From contig DHMS01000042.1 in assembly GCA_002405915.1 (NCBI GenBank), forward strand, positions 1-46,398: a stretch of DNA of 46,398 nt, in the 5' to 3' direction. A program made the translations under genes and the position numbers. The notes under the pieces are model-generated. The model saw only the letters and a list, made by a program, of their open reading frames with translations. It did no database searches and was not told the DNA's origin. This document shows, in pieces, positions 1 through 8,194 of the stretch. The stretch comes from Christensenella sp. UBA4636. GTDB taxonomy: Bacteria > Bacillota > Clostridia > Christensenellales > Borkfalkiaceae. Every line of letters begins with the position of its first letter. The stretch's first letter is position 1.

Positions 1-1
1 T

Positions 2-1585
2 TTACGCGACGAACGATACGCCGAGTTTTAATAAGTTAAAGTCTCCCCTAAGTGCGGTAAGAGTAAGTATGTTATCGCCTTTTTTGAGATTATGTTTACC
101 TAAGTTTACGGAAAGCCATTGAGTAGTGGCGGCAGGGTCGTAAGCTCGTCCGCTACTATCTTTTCCCAAATCTTCTTCACCTTCCTCGTAAGAGGTCTTT
201 TGCGAAACAAACCCCGGCAACTTTTCGTCTCCTATTTTGATATCACTACCGCCAAATGAAGCTTTGAAGAAAACGTTGGCGTATAACGAGGCTATAACCG
301 TAGGCTTACCTTTGTTTGTTCTGTCTTGAGACACGCCGGACGCCACTACTATATTAAGCTCCGCTTGGGCTTCGTTTTCGGAATAGATATGGAACTTGAT
401 TTCCTGTCCTTTATTTATCCAACCGGCAAACTTATATCCGTTCTCATCGACAACCCTCATAATATATTTACCGTTAAGCTTGACTTTTTCGAGGAAGTTT
501 TTGTCCGTATCCTTTATCTTTTCCGTTTCAATCATGTCTTTGCACATAATCTCTATATCGGGAAGTTGCGCGTTAACATAACTTTCAACCGACTTGCCGT
601 AAACGTAAGCTTGTTTCGCAAGCGCGGACATAGCCGTTTCTTCCGTAACGGAAAGATAGTTGTTAATATAGCTTGCAACGCTGTAAGTGAGCGAGGAGCC
701 GACCTGTTCTTTGCCGTCTTTAACCGCAAAAACGACTTCTTTGTCGTAATCCGTAGCCGCAACGGCGATATATGCGGAATAAGTTCCGGCTTCGTCTTTT
801 ACAAGCCTTGCTTTCTCGTCGTTAGCGTAAACGGTTAAATCCTTATCGGCGTAACCTTCCGCGGCGAATTTTACTTTGAGTTCGAGCGTGTTGTCGAAAA
901 CGAGGGTCGCGGACTTCCAATCAACCGTCGTTGTTTCGTTCGAACGCTTTAAAACGCTTTTAACGCTATTTTTTACGCTTTCAAAGCTCGTAGCCAAAGC
1001 TTTTTGTTCGTCTGTGAGCGCAGCGTTTACAAGTTCGGTGTCGCTTACGAAAGTTTGAGCCGCCGCTCCGTAATTAAGTATATTAACGGAAAGTTTTTTC
1101 AGAGCCTTATCGACTTTTTCAATACAATTGTTCTGTTCCGCCGTGTTCGCGAGCAACTTTTCGAGATAAGCCTTAACGGTTTTTATATCGAGCGAAGCGT
1201 TATCGAACGATTTCTGTTCATTATCTAACGTGTAATTTACGGTCGCTTTTATTTCTTTACCGAGGTGTTGCGGAGTTATTCCGTCAAAGGCAAAAAAGTC
1301 CTTACCGTTTTCCGTCGAAACGCCGATCGTTCTTTCTATCACCTTGCCCTCTGCGTCTTTAACTCCGTCGATAGAGAACGTAGCCGAAACGTCTTTTGCG
1401 CCGACAGGCAAATTCACGTAATACTTCATAGTGAAGTCTTCGCTTATGGAAAGGTTCACTTCGGTGAACTTCGCTACGTTTTCCCCTGCCGCGTTAGCTT
1501 TCTTTACGGCGACCGCGCCGCCGACAACGCCCGTAGTTACGAACGCCATTAAAAGAACTGTTAAAAATAAATTTCTTAATTTCAT
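2..1585 (-). CDS. Secreted multidomain surface protein, putative carbohydrate-binding C-terminus
   Basis: A 527-residue exported protein. The N-terminus (MKLRNLFLTVLLMAF..., Ala-rich end near residue 33) is a signal peptide. Residues about 40-220 and 225-345 hold two extracellular domains that recur in the 919-residue protein at 26181-28940, including the ATLxF motif and a helix with AxYxYGxxxxxY spacing near residue 330. The C-terminal 170 residues look like a CBM6-type jelly roll, ending in KKGDNILTLTALRGDFNLLK; this is a resemblance, not a proven assignment. No catalytic motif was recognised. The start has an AAGGAGAGGTGG site. A 48-residue peptide gene ends 14 bases upstream and shares its promoter. 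No anchor is visible, so it is probably released or held by sugar binding. The stop codon lies at the window edge. Confidence 0.8.
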   Translation of the reverse strand: MKLRNLFLTVLLMAFVTTGVVGGAVAVKKANAAGENVAKFTEVNLSISEDFTMKYYVNLPVGAKDVSATFSIDGVKDAEGKVIERTIGVSTENGKDFFAFDGITPQHLGKEIKATVNYTLDNEQKSFDNASLDIKTVKAYLEKLLANTAEQNNCIEKVDKALKKLSVNILNYGAAAQTFVSDTELVNAALTDEQKALATSFESVKNSVKSVLKRSNETTTVDWKSATLVFDNTLELKVKFAAEGYADKDLTVYANDEKARLVKDEAGTYSAYIAVAATDYDKEVVFAVKDGKEQVGSSLTYSVASYINNYLSVTEETAMSALAKQAYVYGKSVESYVNAQLPDIEIMCKDMIETEKIKDTDKNFLEKVKLNGKYIMRVVDENGYKFAGWINKGQEIKFHIYSENEAQAELNIVVASGVSQDRTNKGKPTVIASLYANVFFKASFGGSDIKIGDEKLPGFVSQKTSYEEGEEDLGKDSSGRAYDPAATTQWLSVNLGKHNLKKGDNILTLTALRGDFNLLKLGVSFVA

Positions 1586-1599
1586 AATGCCACCTCTCC

Positions 1600-1746
1600 T
1601 TATTTGTTAATGCCTACTTCCCAGGGGAACTGTTGTTCTTCGCCCTCGATGGGGTCTAATCCGCTCGTTGCGATAACGGATTCTTTTGAAAAGTCCATTA
1701 CTTCCGTAACGCACTTTTCGAAGCTCTTTTTACTTGAAACTTTCAT
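1600..1746 (-). CDS. Short 48-residue peptide, SVIxTSG family (copy 1)
   Basis: A complete small ORF starting at ATG 1746 with a good AAAGGAG site six bases upstream. The peptide is charged in its first half, has a single Cys at residue 12, and contains KESVIATSGL in the middle, followed by an acidic tail. It has no signal peptide or membrane segment. The same pattern, F-x2-C-x-T-E-x6-S-V-I-x-T-S-G, occurs in the peptide at 28958-29122, also directly ahead of a secreted protein with the same N-terminal domain. The tails of the two peptides differ. It sits downstream of a terminated regulator-kinase operon and has its own promoter. Function is unknown; signal, modified-peptide precursor or regulatory leader peptide are all possible. 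I do not recognise a named family. Confidence 0.72.
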   Translation of the reverse strand: MKVSSKKSFEKCVTEVMDFSKESVIATSGLDPIEGEEQQFPWEVGINK

Positions 1747-1791
1747 TTTGTACTCCTTTGCCGAGCCTTTTCGGCTTTTATTAGCGAAAAC

Positions 1792-1821
1792 ATTTTATTT
1801 TATAAAACCGTTTTTCGTCAA
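1792..1821 (-). promoter_or_regulatory. Sigma-A promoter of the peptide 1/secreted protein operon with upstream palindrome
   Basis: On the minus strand TTGACG (1816-1821) and TAAAAT (1792-1797) are 18 bases apart. Eight bases upstream of the -35 box lies a perfect 12-base palindrome, GACGTTTACGTC (1830-1841), in a typical activator position. I infer it as a candidate operator; no LytTR direct repeat was recognised. Confidence 0.6.
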
Positions 1822-1905
1822 TATGCTTTGACGTAAACGTCCTCTTTTTCGACTTTAAAGTCTTTTTTGATAAAATTTTTTATCGAAAAGCACAAATTTT
1901 CACAA

Positions 1906-1945
1906 TAAAAAACGGCTTGCAAAATAAGGCAAGCCGAGTTTTTTT
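1906..1945 (-). terminator. Intrinsic terminator after histidine kinase 1
   Basis: Stem CGGCTTGC/GCAAGCCG (1913-1920 with 1929-1936), with an 8-base loop and T-rich tracts on both sides. It separates the kinase operon from the peptide/secreted protein operon. Confidence 0.75.
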
Positions 1946-2002
1946 CAATCTCGTTTCGCAAAATTGAGATTTTCGCAAAATTGCGAAACAAGCGTTCTTA
2001 AA

Positions 2003-3367
2003 TTAAACGTTTTTCTCACCCGTTTTCGGCAACGGAATTTCGATTTTTATTTCGAAGATATTGCCGCTCGGGCAAATTTCCATTTTTCCGCCGTACTTTT
2101 CGACCGCGTAACGAATGGACTTTAAACCGAAGCCGTGATAGTGCTTGTTTTCCTTTGTCGTATTCGGCAGCGAACCGTTAAAAACGAGGTTCCCTTTAAA
2201 ATAATTATACACGGAAATTTTTACAACCCCGTTTTCCTCGCCGACCTTCACGTTTATCGTTCGCTTGCTTTCCTCCACTTGCATGCATGCTTCGATTGCG
2301 TTGTCCATTAGGTTGCCGAACAGCGAATAAATATATCCTTCCGCCATAAAATCGAGCCGAGAGCCGTCCGCAACGCAAGTTAGCCGTATATGTTCGCTTG
2401 CGCACTTCAAACTTTTTTCCATCAAAACAACGTTCAGCGCGCCGTTGCCGCTATCTATCGACGAGTCGTAAATGGAAATCGTTTGGTTTATCTCTTCCAC
2501 GTAATCTTTCGGGAGCTTCTCGCCCGCGCCGATTGCCGCAAGTTGGTGCTTCAAGTCGTGGCACTTCATATCGATTAGTTCGATATTTTCCTTAGAAATT
2601 TTATACTGTTGTTGCTCCTTGTGCCTCAGCCGCTTGACGATTTCCAGCTCGTCCTCGAGCCGTTTCCTGAAAGAAATTTCAAACTGCATATACGTCGCCA
2701 AAAAGCAACAAATAATATTGTACGAGCCGAGTATTATTCTGAGCATTTTTTCGAGCGGTTTATCTTCGAGAGACGGGAAGTTATACACGAGAACGGCGTT
2801 CATGATAACGTCTACAACGATAACAATCGTGACGATTGCGAGGAGCGAAATATTGTTTAGCTTTAATTCTTCGTCCTTTTTTATGCGCGAGCCGAACAGA
2901 AAGTACGCGCCCGAGTACGCCGCAAAGTACAACCCGAGATACATCATTATTATGAACGGGTTAGGGAAGAATATCGAAAAGAAATCCTTGCCCTCGGAAT
3001 AAATGTTTCCGCCGTTATAATTGTAATCGAATACGACGAGTATGAGATTGTACATTTCGTAAGTTACATGCTGCGTCGAATACCCCGCTATGCCGCAAAA
3101 CAATAAGTTTTCGAATTTCTCGTCGTAGCAAAACGCCATCGAAGCCAAGCTCGCCGCAAAAATCGTCAAAAACATTATCGAACAGTAAACGGCGTTATAA
3201 CTTAAAACGGGAAAGAATACGACGAACGCGAAGTTAAAAAGAACAGCAAGCGGATACTTCCAACAAAAACCTTTGCGCTTTTTCAAGCGATTGAAAAATA
3301 TGAACTCCGCAACCAACAGCTCGGCAACGAACAGAATTTTATAATAAGAAAGATTTGTTTCCGCCAT
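2003..3367 (-). CDS. AgrC-like GHKL sensor histidine kinase 1
   Basis: A 454-residue membrane sensor kinase. The first 220 residues form about six hydrophobic segments. A short linker helix follows, then the motif MKCHDLKHQ at residue 267, where His270 is the likely phosphoacceptor. The ATPase domain has the N-box NLMDNAIEA near residue 352 and the lid HGFGLKSIR near residue 415, the HATPase_c_5/GHKL type found with LytTR regulators. Its ATG overlaps the regulator stop by one base (TAATG), so the two are translationally coupled. It is paralogous to the kinase at 30958-32331: the linker SKENIxLIxMKCHDLKHQ is shared almost exactly. The ligand is unknown; AgrC relatives sense peptides, but no AgrB or AgrD gene is seen in the window. 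Confidence 0.9.
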   Translation of the reverse strand: MAETNLSYYKILFVAELLVAEFIFFNRLKKRKGFCWKYPLAVLFNFAFVVFFPVLSYNAVYCSIMFLTIFAASLASMAFCYDEKFENLLFCGIAGYSTQHVTYEMYNLILVVFDYNYNGGNIYSEGKDFFSIFFPNPFIIMMYLGLYFAAYSGAYFLFGSRIKKDEELKLNNISLLAIVTIVIVVDVIMNAVLVYNFPSLEDKPLEKMLRIILGSYNIICCFLATYMQFEISFRKRLEDELEIVKRLRHKEQQQYKISKENIELIDMKCHDLKHQLAAIGAGEKLPKDYVEEINQTISIYDSSIDSGNGALNVVLMEKSLKCASEHIRLTCVADGSRLDFMAEGYIYSLFGNLMDNAIEACMQVEESKRTINVKVGEENGVVKISVYNYFKGNLVFNGSLPNTTKENKHYHGFGLKSIRYAVEKYGGKMEICPSGNIFEIKIEIPLPKTGEKNV

Positions 3368-4074
3368 TATATTTTGCCCTCGGCGAGGAATTTCGCAAGC
3401 GCGGCTTCGATTTCGCGCTTTTTCTTTTGCGCTATCGGTATAGCCTCTTTGCCGAGGTAAATGTCAAAGTCCTCTATTCTCGTTACGTATTTTAGGTTTA
3501 CGATAAAGCTTTTGTTGACTTTCAAAAACTGCCCCTCCGGCAACTCCGCCGTAAGTTTTTTGAGCGAACCGTAAGCCGTTACATCCCCGCCCGTCGTGTG
3601 ATACGTCAGCTTATGCGAAAAAATTTCGATATATTTAACGTCCTCCGCTCTTAAAACGAGGGTCGAACTACCCGTCGAAACGAGAAGTTTCTGCTCGGGC
3701 TTGTTTCTCAGCTTGGCAATCGCCCTGTCGAGGCGGATTTTCAGGTCCTCGTAATACACGGGCTTAACAACGAAATCGAACGCGTCCACTTCGTAACCTT
3801 TTATCGCGTATTTGGACATATTCGTGACGAAGATAAGCACGACGTCCGCGTCCATTTTTCTTAGCCTCTTGCTCGTCTCCATTCCGTCCATACCCGGCAT
3901 CATTATGTCCATGAAGATTATATCTGTCTTTTTGTAATTGTCGAGGAACGTGAACGGGTCGAAATAAACGCGCGTTTCAAACTGCTCCCCCGTAGCTCCC
4001 GCATATCTGTCGATATATTCTCTCAAAAGGTCCGAGTATCTTTTTTCGTCTTCGATTATAGCAACGCAAAACAT
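3367..4074 (-). CDS. LytTR-family response regulator 1
   Basis: A 235-residue regulator. The receiver domain starts with CVAIIEDE, with phosphoacceptor Asp56 in FMDIMMPG and the NMSKYAIKGYEVDAFDFVVK signature of LytTR receivers. The LytTR DNA-binding domain covers about residues 130-230. An open frame continues upstream to 4212, but the receiver fold begins at ATG 4074 and an AGGAG lies 13 bases ahead, so I use 4074. The spacing is slightly long. It is the first gene of the regulator-kinase operon and is preceded by a roughly 140-base structured leader. It is paralogous to the regulator at 32357-33136. Confidence 0.88.
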   Translation of the reverse strand: MFCVAIIEDEKRYSDLLREYIDRYAGATGEQFETRVYFDPFTFLDNYKKTDIIFMDIMMPGMDGMETSKRLRKMDADVVLIFVTNMSKYAIKGYEVDAFDFVVKPVYYEDLKIRLDRAIAKLRNKPEQKLLVSTGSSTLVLRAEDVKYIEIFSHKLTYHTTGGDVTAYGSLKKLTAELPEGQFLKVNKSFIVNLKYVTRIEDFDIYLGKEAIPIAQKKKREIEAALAKFLAEGKI

Positions 4075-4157
4075 AATGTGCGGCGTACTCCTTTTAATTG
4101 TATTTTGTCCGGTTAAAGTGTTTTTTTGCAAAATTGCTTTTAATAGTTTTTTGTCTT

Positions 4158-4206
4158 GCGAAGCGGCATTCGCCGCTTCGCCCCCCTCGTCGTTTCCTAA
4201 ACGACG
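4158..4206 (-). promoter_or_regulatory. Two perfect hairpins in the regulator 1 leader
   Basis: The predicted 5' leader holds a 10-base-pair stem with a 4-base loop at 4158-4181 (arm GCGAAGCGGC) and an 8-base-pair stem with a 3-base loop at 4188-4206 (arm CGTCGTTT). No U-run follows, so these are not ordinary terminators. mRNA stabilisation or RNA-level control is inferred. Confidence 0.55.
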
Positions 4207-4224
4207 ATACAATCTCTTTTTTTC

Positions 4225-4254
4225 ATATTAGCACAAAATTACGCCCCTTGTAAA
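4225..4254 (-). promoter_or_regulatory. Promoter of the regulator 1/kinase 1 operon
   Basis: TTTACA (4249-4254) and TAATAT (4225-4230) on the minus strand with an 18-base spacer. Transcription would start near 4218. Confidence 0.6.
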
Positions 4255-4290
4255 GCGTTTTCGGCAAAAAAAATAATTAACGGAAAAAGA

Positions 4291-4319
4291 TTGAATTTTA
4301 TTTCCTTATGTGTTACAAT
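4291..4319 (+). promoter_or_regulatory. Promoter of the lipoprotein peptidase gene
   Basis: TTGAAT (4291-4296), a 17-base spacer and TACAAT (4314-4319), just ahead of the ATG at 4363. Confidence 0.7.
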
Positions 4320-4362
4320 ATACATATTAAAGAAAAAATATCGATTTAGCAGGAATTTTAAC

Positions 4363-6003
4363 ATGAAACTTAAAAAGACAATTGTTCCTATTATTCTCGT
4401 CGTCATACTGTCGCTCACAACGCTTTTGAGCGGTTGTTCTCTACTTTTCGACGGCAGATATCCCGCTTTCTCCCCGTCCTTTTCGGCAAGGAAATACGTC
4501 GAGCCGGACGAGGAAGCACTCTATAACGAGATAGCGGAAATAAAAACCCTTTCGGAAACGGAAGGCAACAAAAACGAGATTTTAGAAAAACGCAGCGATA
4601 TTCTTTACGCGCTGTACGAAGCCAACACGTCCTACGTAGTTGCGGAAATCGCGGCGAACAAAAACATAAAGGACGAAGCCGCGCAAACGCGTTACGCCTA
4701 CATTTCGTCCTTTTTAAACAAGTTCACGAACGATGTTTTAGAGCTTGAAAAAACCCTTTTTAAGTCAATCTACAAAAACGACCTTATCGAACTTACCGGC
4801 GAAGCGTACGCCGAGCAAATGCTTGCCAACACGACTAAAAGCCAAGAGATAATCGACCTCGAAGCAAAAGAGACGGAATATCTCCGTCAATATTCCGAGG
4901 CTTGCGCGCTTGAAAACGGCGCGGAAAAATCCGCTAAAATGGCGGAAATTTACAAAAACCTCGTAATTACGAGAAACGCCGTGGCAACGCTTTACACGGA
5001 CGATGACGGCAAGCCTTACAAAAACTACCTCGACTATTCTTACGATAAAACTTTCGGCAGAGATTACACTCCCGACGACGTAACCGAAACGCGCGAAGCG
5101 GTAAGACAAAAATTCGTCGCGGCGTACAACTATATGACTAATCAAAGCAGAAACTTTTCTTCCGCTTACACCGTCGCGCTCACCGAAGCGCAGATTAAAA
5201 AGTACATGCCGTATATCATTAAGAACACCGATTCTTCGATGTATAATAGCTGGCAGTACCTCATGCAAAAAGGGCTTTACGATTTTACGGTAAGCGAAAA
5301 CAAAATGAACACGAGCTACGTTGCGGACTTTGCCGCTTACGGCGACGGGTTTATGTTTATCAATCGTTACGGCAGTATCGGCGTGGACCTCTCCACAATC
5401 ATTCACGAGTTCGGGCATTTTAACGCCCTTTTCAACGAGGACGAACAAAAAGCCGGCGACGGTTCTTCCAACTACGACCTTTTGGAAACCCATTCGCAAT
5501 GCTTCGAGCTAATCACGCTACCGGCAGTCGAAAGCTTGTTCAAGCGTTACGGCATTAAGTGCTTCGACTCCTACGCTTTTATTAAAATTTACGATTGTCT
5601 TTGGGCGCTCCTTTCCAACTGCGCGTTCGACGAATTCGAATATATCGTTTACAACGCCAAAGAAAGCGAGCTTACGCAAGCCTTTTTCGAAAAGACTTTT
5701 ACGGACGTAAAGAGTCGTTACATTGCGGACAGCTCGTATAATTACTACGACATAACGCACGTTTTCCAAGTCCCGGGATATTGCATAAGTTACGTCGTTT
5801 CCCTCCTCTTCTCGTCCGAAATCTGGGCGAACGACAACGCAATCGAGCTATATAACGAAGTCGTTTCCTACGGTGCAAGTCACTATTTATCGGAAGTTTA
5901 TCAACCGTTAAAACTTTCCAACCCCTTAACGGCGGAATCGGTCTCTCTCGTCTATGAGAAGTACCGTTCCTTCCTCAAATCCTCGGTAAACATAGATATA
6001 TAA
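4363..6003 (+). CDS. Lipoprotein zinc metallopeptidase, M3-like
   Basis: A 546-residue lipoprotein. The signal peptide ends in the lipobox LLSG-C with Cys25, so it is anchored on the outer face of the membrane. HEFGH at residues 348-352 is the HExxH zinc site, and Glu375 in LLETHSQCFE is the likely third ligand, as in oligoendopeptidase F-like M3 enzymes. The overall length and helical character fit that family, but sequence similarity elsewhere is weak. An in-frame extension to 4291 is rejected: it covers the promoter, and the lipoprotein signal begins at 4363, which has an AGGA site. It is probably monocistronic and diverges from the regulator 1 operon. Confidence 0.82.
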   Translation: MKLKKTIVPIILVVILSLTTLLSGCSLLFDGRYPAFSPSFSARKYVEPDEEALYNEIAEIKTLSETEGNKNEILEKRSDILYALYEANTSYVVAEIAANKNIKDEAAQTRYAYISSFLNKFTNDVLELEKTLFKSIYKNDLIELTGEAYAEQMLANTTKSQEIIDLEAKETEYLRQYSEACALENGAEKSAKMAEIYKNLVITRNAVATLYTDDDGKPYKNYLDYSYDKTFGRDYTPDDVTETREAVRQKFVAAYNYMTNQSRNFSSAYTVALTEAQIKKYMPYIIKNTDSSMYNSWQYLMQKGLYDFTVSENKMNTSYVADFAAYGDGFMFINRYGSIGVDLSTIIHEFGHFNALFNEDEQKAGDGSSNYDLLETHSQCFELITLPAVESLFKRYGIKCFDSYAFIKIYDCLWALLSNCAFDEFEYIVYNAKESELTQAFFEKTFTDVKSRYIADSSYNYYDITHVFQVPGYCISYVVSLLFSSEIWANDNAIELYNEVVSYGASHYLSEVYQPLKLSNPLTAESVSLVYEKYRSFLKSSVNIDI

Positions 6004-6030
6004 AATCAAAAAAAATAAAAAAAGATAACA

Positions 6031-6076
6031 AAAAAATCCCTGTTCTTTCGCCACAACCGAAAGAACGGGAATTTTT
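6031..6076. terminator. Bidirectional terminator between peptidase and rloB
   Basis: An inverted repeat of about 13 base pairs with one bulge (GTTCTTTCG and CGAAAGAAC arms, 6037-6070), with an A-run before and a T-run after. It serves both converging genes. Confidence 0.8.
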
Positions 6077-6088
6077 GTTGTTTAAAAT

Positions 6089-6745
6089 TTACAATAGTCC
6101 CGCATTTTTTAACACAATCTTTATAAAATCGTCTAAAGTAGTGTCGGGATCGCTTTTTATGTATCCGAATCCATACTTTGATTGAATTAAATTCTTATTA
6201 TTTTCATAATTTACATTTCTGAAACGAACGCATTCCGGTAAAGCATTTTTTATAACGTCATCCAACGAAAGCATTTTCAAAACCGATTCAAAATTCTTTT
6301 TATGTTTGTAATCGTCATTACTTATAAAGCTTTTATTATACGCCTTATTTATTTGCGTATAATATTGACTTCTGTTTGCAACGGACTTTACCTGCGCTTT
6401 ATGCGCAATTATCCATACTTCAAAAGTATAATTAGAATAACCGATAAGGAAGCTGTATTTTTTGAATAACTGCCTTGCTCTTTTGGTTGATTCCAACAAA
6501 TCTTCAAACTTTTTAATATGGTAATCGGAATAATCCTCTATATCTTGAATTCTGCAAAAATAAGACCCCGCAATCATCTCTTTCGTAAACGTGCCTATAT
6601 TAGATTTAGCAAAAGACGACGGCATAATATTTTTGAAAACAAATTCAACTTTCTGCTTAGTTCTGCTATCGCCGTTTATCTCCTTTTGCAACCATTCAAG
6701 ATACCATCGTTCCGTGTCGCCTTCACAGGAAATAAAGTACTTCAT
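6089..6745 (-). CDS. rloB: RloB-family protein (AbiLii-like)
   Basis: A 218-residue protein starting MKYFISCEGDTERWYL, the N-terminal EGxTE motif of the RloB family, whose fold is considered Toprim-like. Its ATG at 6745 overlaps the stop of the upstream ATPase as ATGA, and AAGGGGGG ahead of it serves as ribosome binding site, so the two are coupled. The in-frame extension to 6763 is unneeded. RloA/RloB-type pairs resemble the lactococcal AbiL phage abortive-infection system. Codons are noticeably more AT-rich than in neighbours, suggesting acquisition by transfer. The antiviral role is inferred from family and pairing. Confidence 0.8.
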   Translation of the reverse strand: MKYFISCEGDTERWYLEWLQKEINGDSRTKQKVEFVFKNIMPSSFAKSNIGTFTKEMIAGSYFCRIQDIEDYSDYHIKKFEDLLESTKRARQLFKKYSFLIGYSNYTFEVWIIAHKAQVKSVANRSQYYTQINKAYNKSFISNDDYKHKKNFESVLKMLSLDDVIKNALPECVRFRNVNYENNKNLIQSKYGFGYIKSDPDTTLDDFIKIVLKNAGLL

Positions 6746-8031
6746 TGCAAGCCCCCCTTGCAACCGTTTAGCTGTAAAGCATCAGCTATTACCTGACTGA
6801 AATCGACAAAATTGATAGCCCCATACTTTCCCGTTAAATAATTTTTCATTATATCGGTAGAATTTTTAACTTGCCCTTTTCCTGAAGTTCCGAAATCGGA
6901 TAAATTATATATCTTGCTTGAGGTTTTATCTCTCTCGATGAATTTTATCTCGTCGCGTCTAAAAACTTTTGCCTTTTGATAAATCGGATTGTGAGAAGTA
7001 AATATCAGTTGCGCTTTATTTACGTTTAATTCGTCGTTATGAAAAGCGTTTATAATGCTAAAAACTGCAGAAGGATGTAAAGACGAATCCAACTCGTCTA
7101 CAATTAAGGTTGCGCCTTTAACCATAACGGAAAGAACCAACGGTAAAAAGTTAATCATTTTCATTGTTCCCGCCGATTCGATAAACCGAGCGACAACACC
7201 CTTGCCGTCTATCACAGAAAAAGCTTGCGGTAACTTGTCGTTATCCGATTTTAAAAAGCGTATCTCGGTAGAATTAACCCCGGCTTCATTTGCTATTTCA
7301 TTGATAATCTTATCGGAAAGTTTAAATTTATCGTCCGCCGCCTCGCCTATTTGTTCGTAATCAAACCTCGGTGCAGAAGAAACGAAGTCTACGTTTGAAA
7401 TTATTATCAATTTTTCTTTAAACCACTTCAATATAGTAGAATAAGCCGCCGTATCTACAAGGGTTTTGTAACCGTTAGTTAAAAACAATTCGTCGCTCAA
7501 CAAGCTCGAAGTTGCTTTCTCTTTTATAACGGCAGAAGTTTCCGTGTTTTCATTTTCGGTTAACTCCAAATAAGTTATTTGTTTTTCTTCTCTTTCGAAA
7601 ACCTTTTCCTCGTTTACGCTTAATACTTCCTTCTCTATTATAGGATTATTCTCTTCGGACAAGAACTTTGCATTTCCTATTTGAATCGAATAATCAAACA
7701 CAAAATTATCTTCTATAAATTTAATTGCAAAGTCGATAGTTTCGTCTTTTTTGTTAAAAAAGCAAGGTATCAACTCAACGGGAATGCTTCTTTGATTTCT
7801 TATATTTCCGCTTATAATAAGTTCTTTAAGAAAATCAAAAGCTAAAATAACGTTGCTTTTCCCGCTTGCGTTTGCGCCGTATATAATGGAAGACGACAAA
7901 GCCTTATATTCTTTATTGATTTTTGTTTTTAATACGCTGTACGGAATATCGCGTATATTAGCGGGTCTTAAGTCCAAACTACTTAAATCTTTAAACGACC
8001 TAAAGTTTTTAAATGAAAAATTCAACAGCAT
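6742..8031 (-). CDS. rloA: AAA/ABC-type ATPase, RloA/AbiLi-like
   Basis: A 429-residue soluble ATPase. It begins with LLNFSFKNFRSF, the usual start of SMC/RecF-like AAA_15/AAA_21 proteins. Walker A is GANASGKSN (residues 52-60); Walker B is TLIVDELDSSLHP in the C-terminal half, followed by FTSHNP. Residues about 100-220 form the insertion typical of this class. It sits directly upstream of, and overlaps, the RloB gene. In such pairs the ATPase is thought to sense infection and the Toprim-like partner to act on nucleic acid. It has its own promoter and is AT-rich like rloB. Confidence 0.85.
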   Translation of the reverse strand: MLLNFSFKNFRSFKDLSSLDLRPANIRDIPYSVLKTKINKEYKALSSSIIYGANASGKSNVILAFDFLKELIISGNIRNQRSIPVELIPCFFNKKDETIDFAIKFIEDNFVFDYSIQIGNAKFLSEENNPIIEKEVLSVNEEKVFEREEKQITYLELTENENTETSAVIKEKATSSLLSDELFLTNGYKTLVDTAAYSTILKWFKEKLIIISNVDFVSSAPRFDYEQIGEAADDKFKLSDKIINEIANEAGVNSTEIRFLKSDNDKLPQAFSVIDGKGVVARFIESAGTMKMINFLPLVLSVMVKGATLIVDELDSSLHPSAVFSIINAFHNDELNVNKAQLIFTSHNPIYQKAKVFRRDEIKFIERDKTSSKIYNLSDFGTSGKGQVKNSTDIMKNYLTGKYGAINFVDFSQVIADALQLNGCKGGLQ

Positions 8032-8071
8032 TTTTATTCTCCGTTTGCCTTATTTTTGCAATTATAATAAT

Positions 8072-8100
8072 ATTATACTAATTTTTTTACGAAAAATCAA
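8072..8100 (-). promoter_or_regulatory. Promoter of rloAB
   Basis: TTGATT (8095-8100), a 17-base spacer and a perfect TATAAT (8072-8077) on the minus strand, followed by GGAG ahead of the ATG at 8031. Confidence 0.75.
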
Positions 8101-8126
8101 CTGTTTAAACAAAAAATATTTTTAGA

Positions 8127-8145
8127 TTTGCCAAATAATGGCAAA
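8127..8145 (-). terminator. Hairpin after cardiolipin synthase gene
   Basis: Perfect stem TTTGCCA/TGGCAAA with a 5-base loop, followed on the minus strand by A/T-rich sequence. A weak terminator candidate. Confidence 0.45.
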
Positions 8146-8194
8146 CAATAAAAAATACTTTCAACTGAATTTCAGCAGAAAGCATTTTTCTTTT

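Noticed and set aside
1600..1746. AgrD-type autoinducer precursor
   Set aside because: No amphipathic leader, the Cys is in the first third rather than in a central core, and no AgrB protease is encoded in the window. A peptide signal of another kind remains possible.
1747..1905. Paired LytTR direct repeats ahead of the peptide operons
   Set aside because: I found only a palindrome at 1830-1841 and a different one at 29242-29257; no shared 9-base direct repeat could be supported by eye.
4075..4212. N-terminal extension of regulator 1 to 4212
   Set aside because: The receiver fold starts at 4074, and the upstream codons fall in a structured leader just after the promoter.
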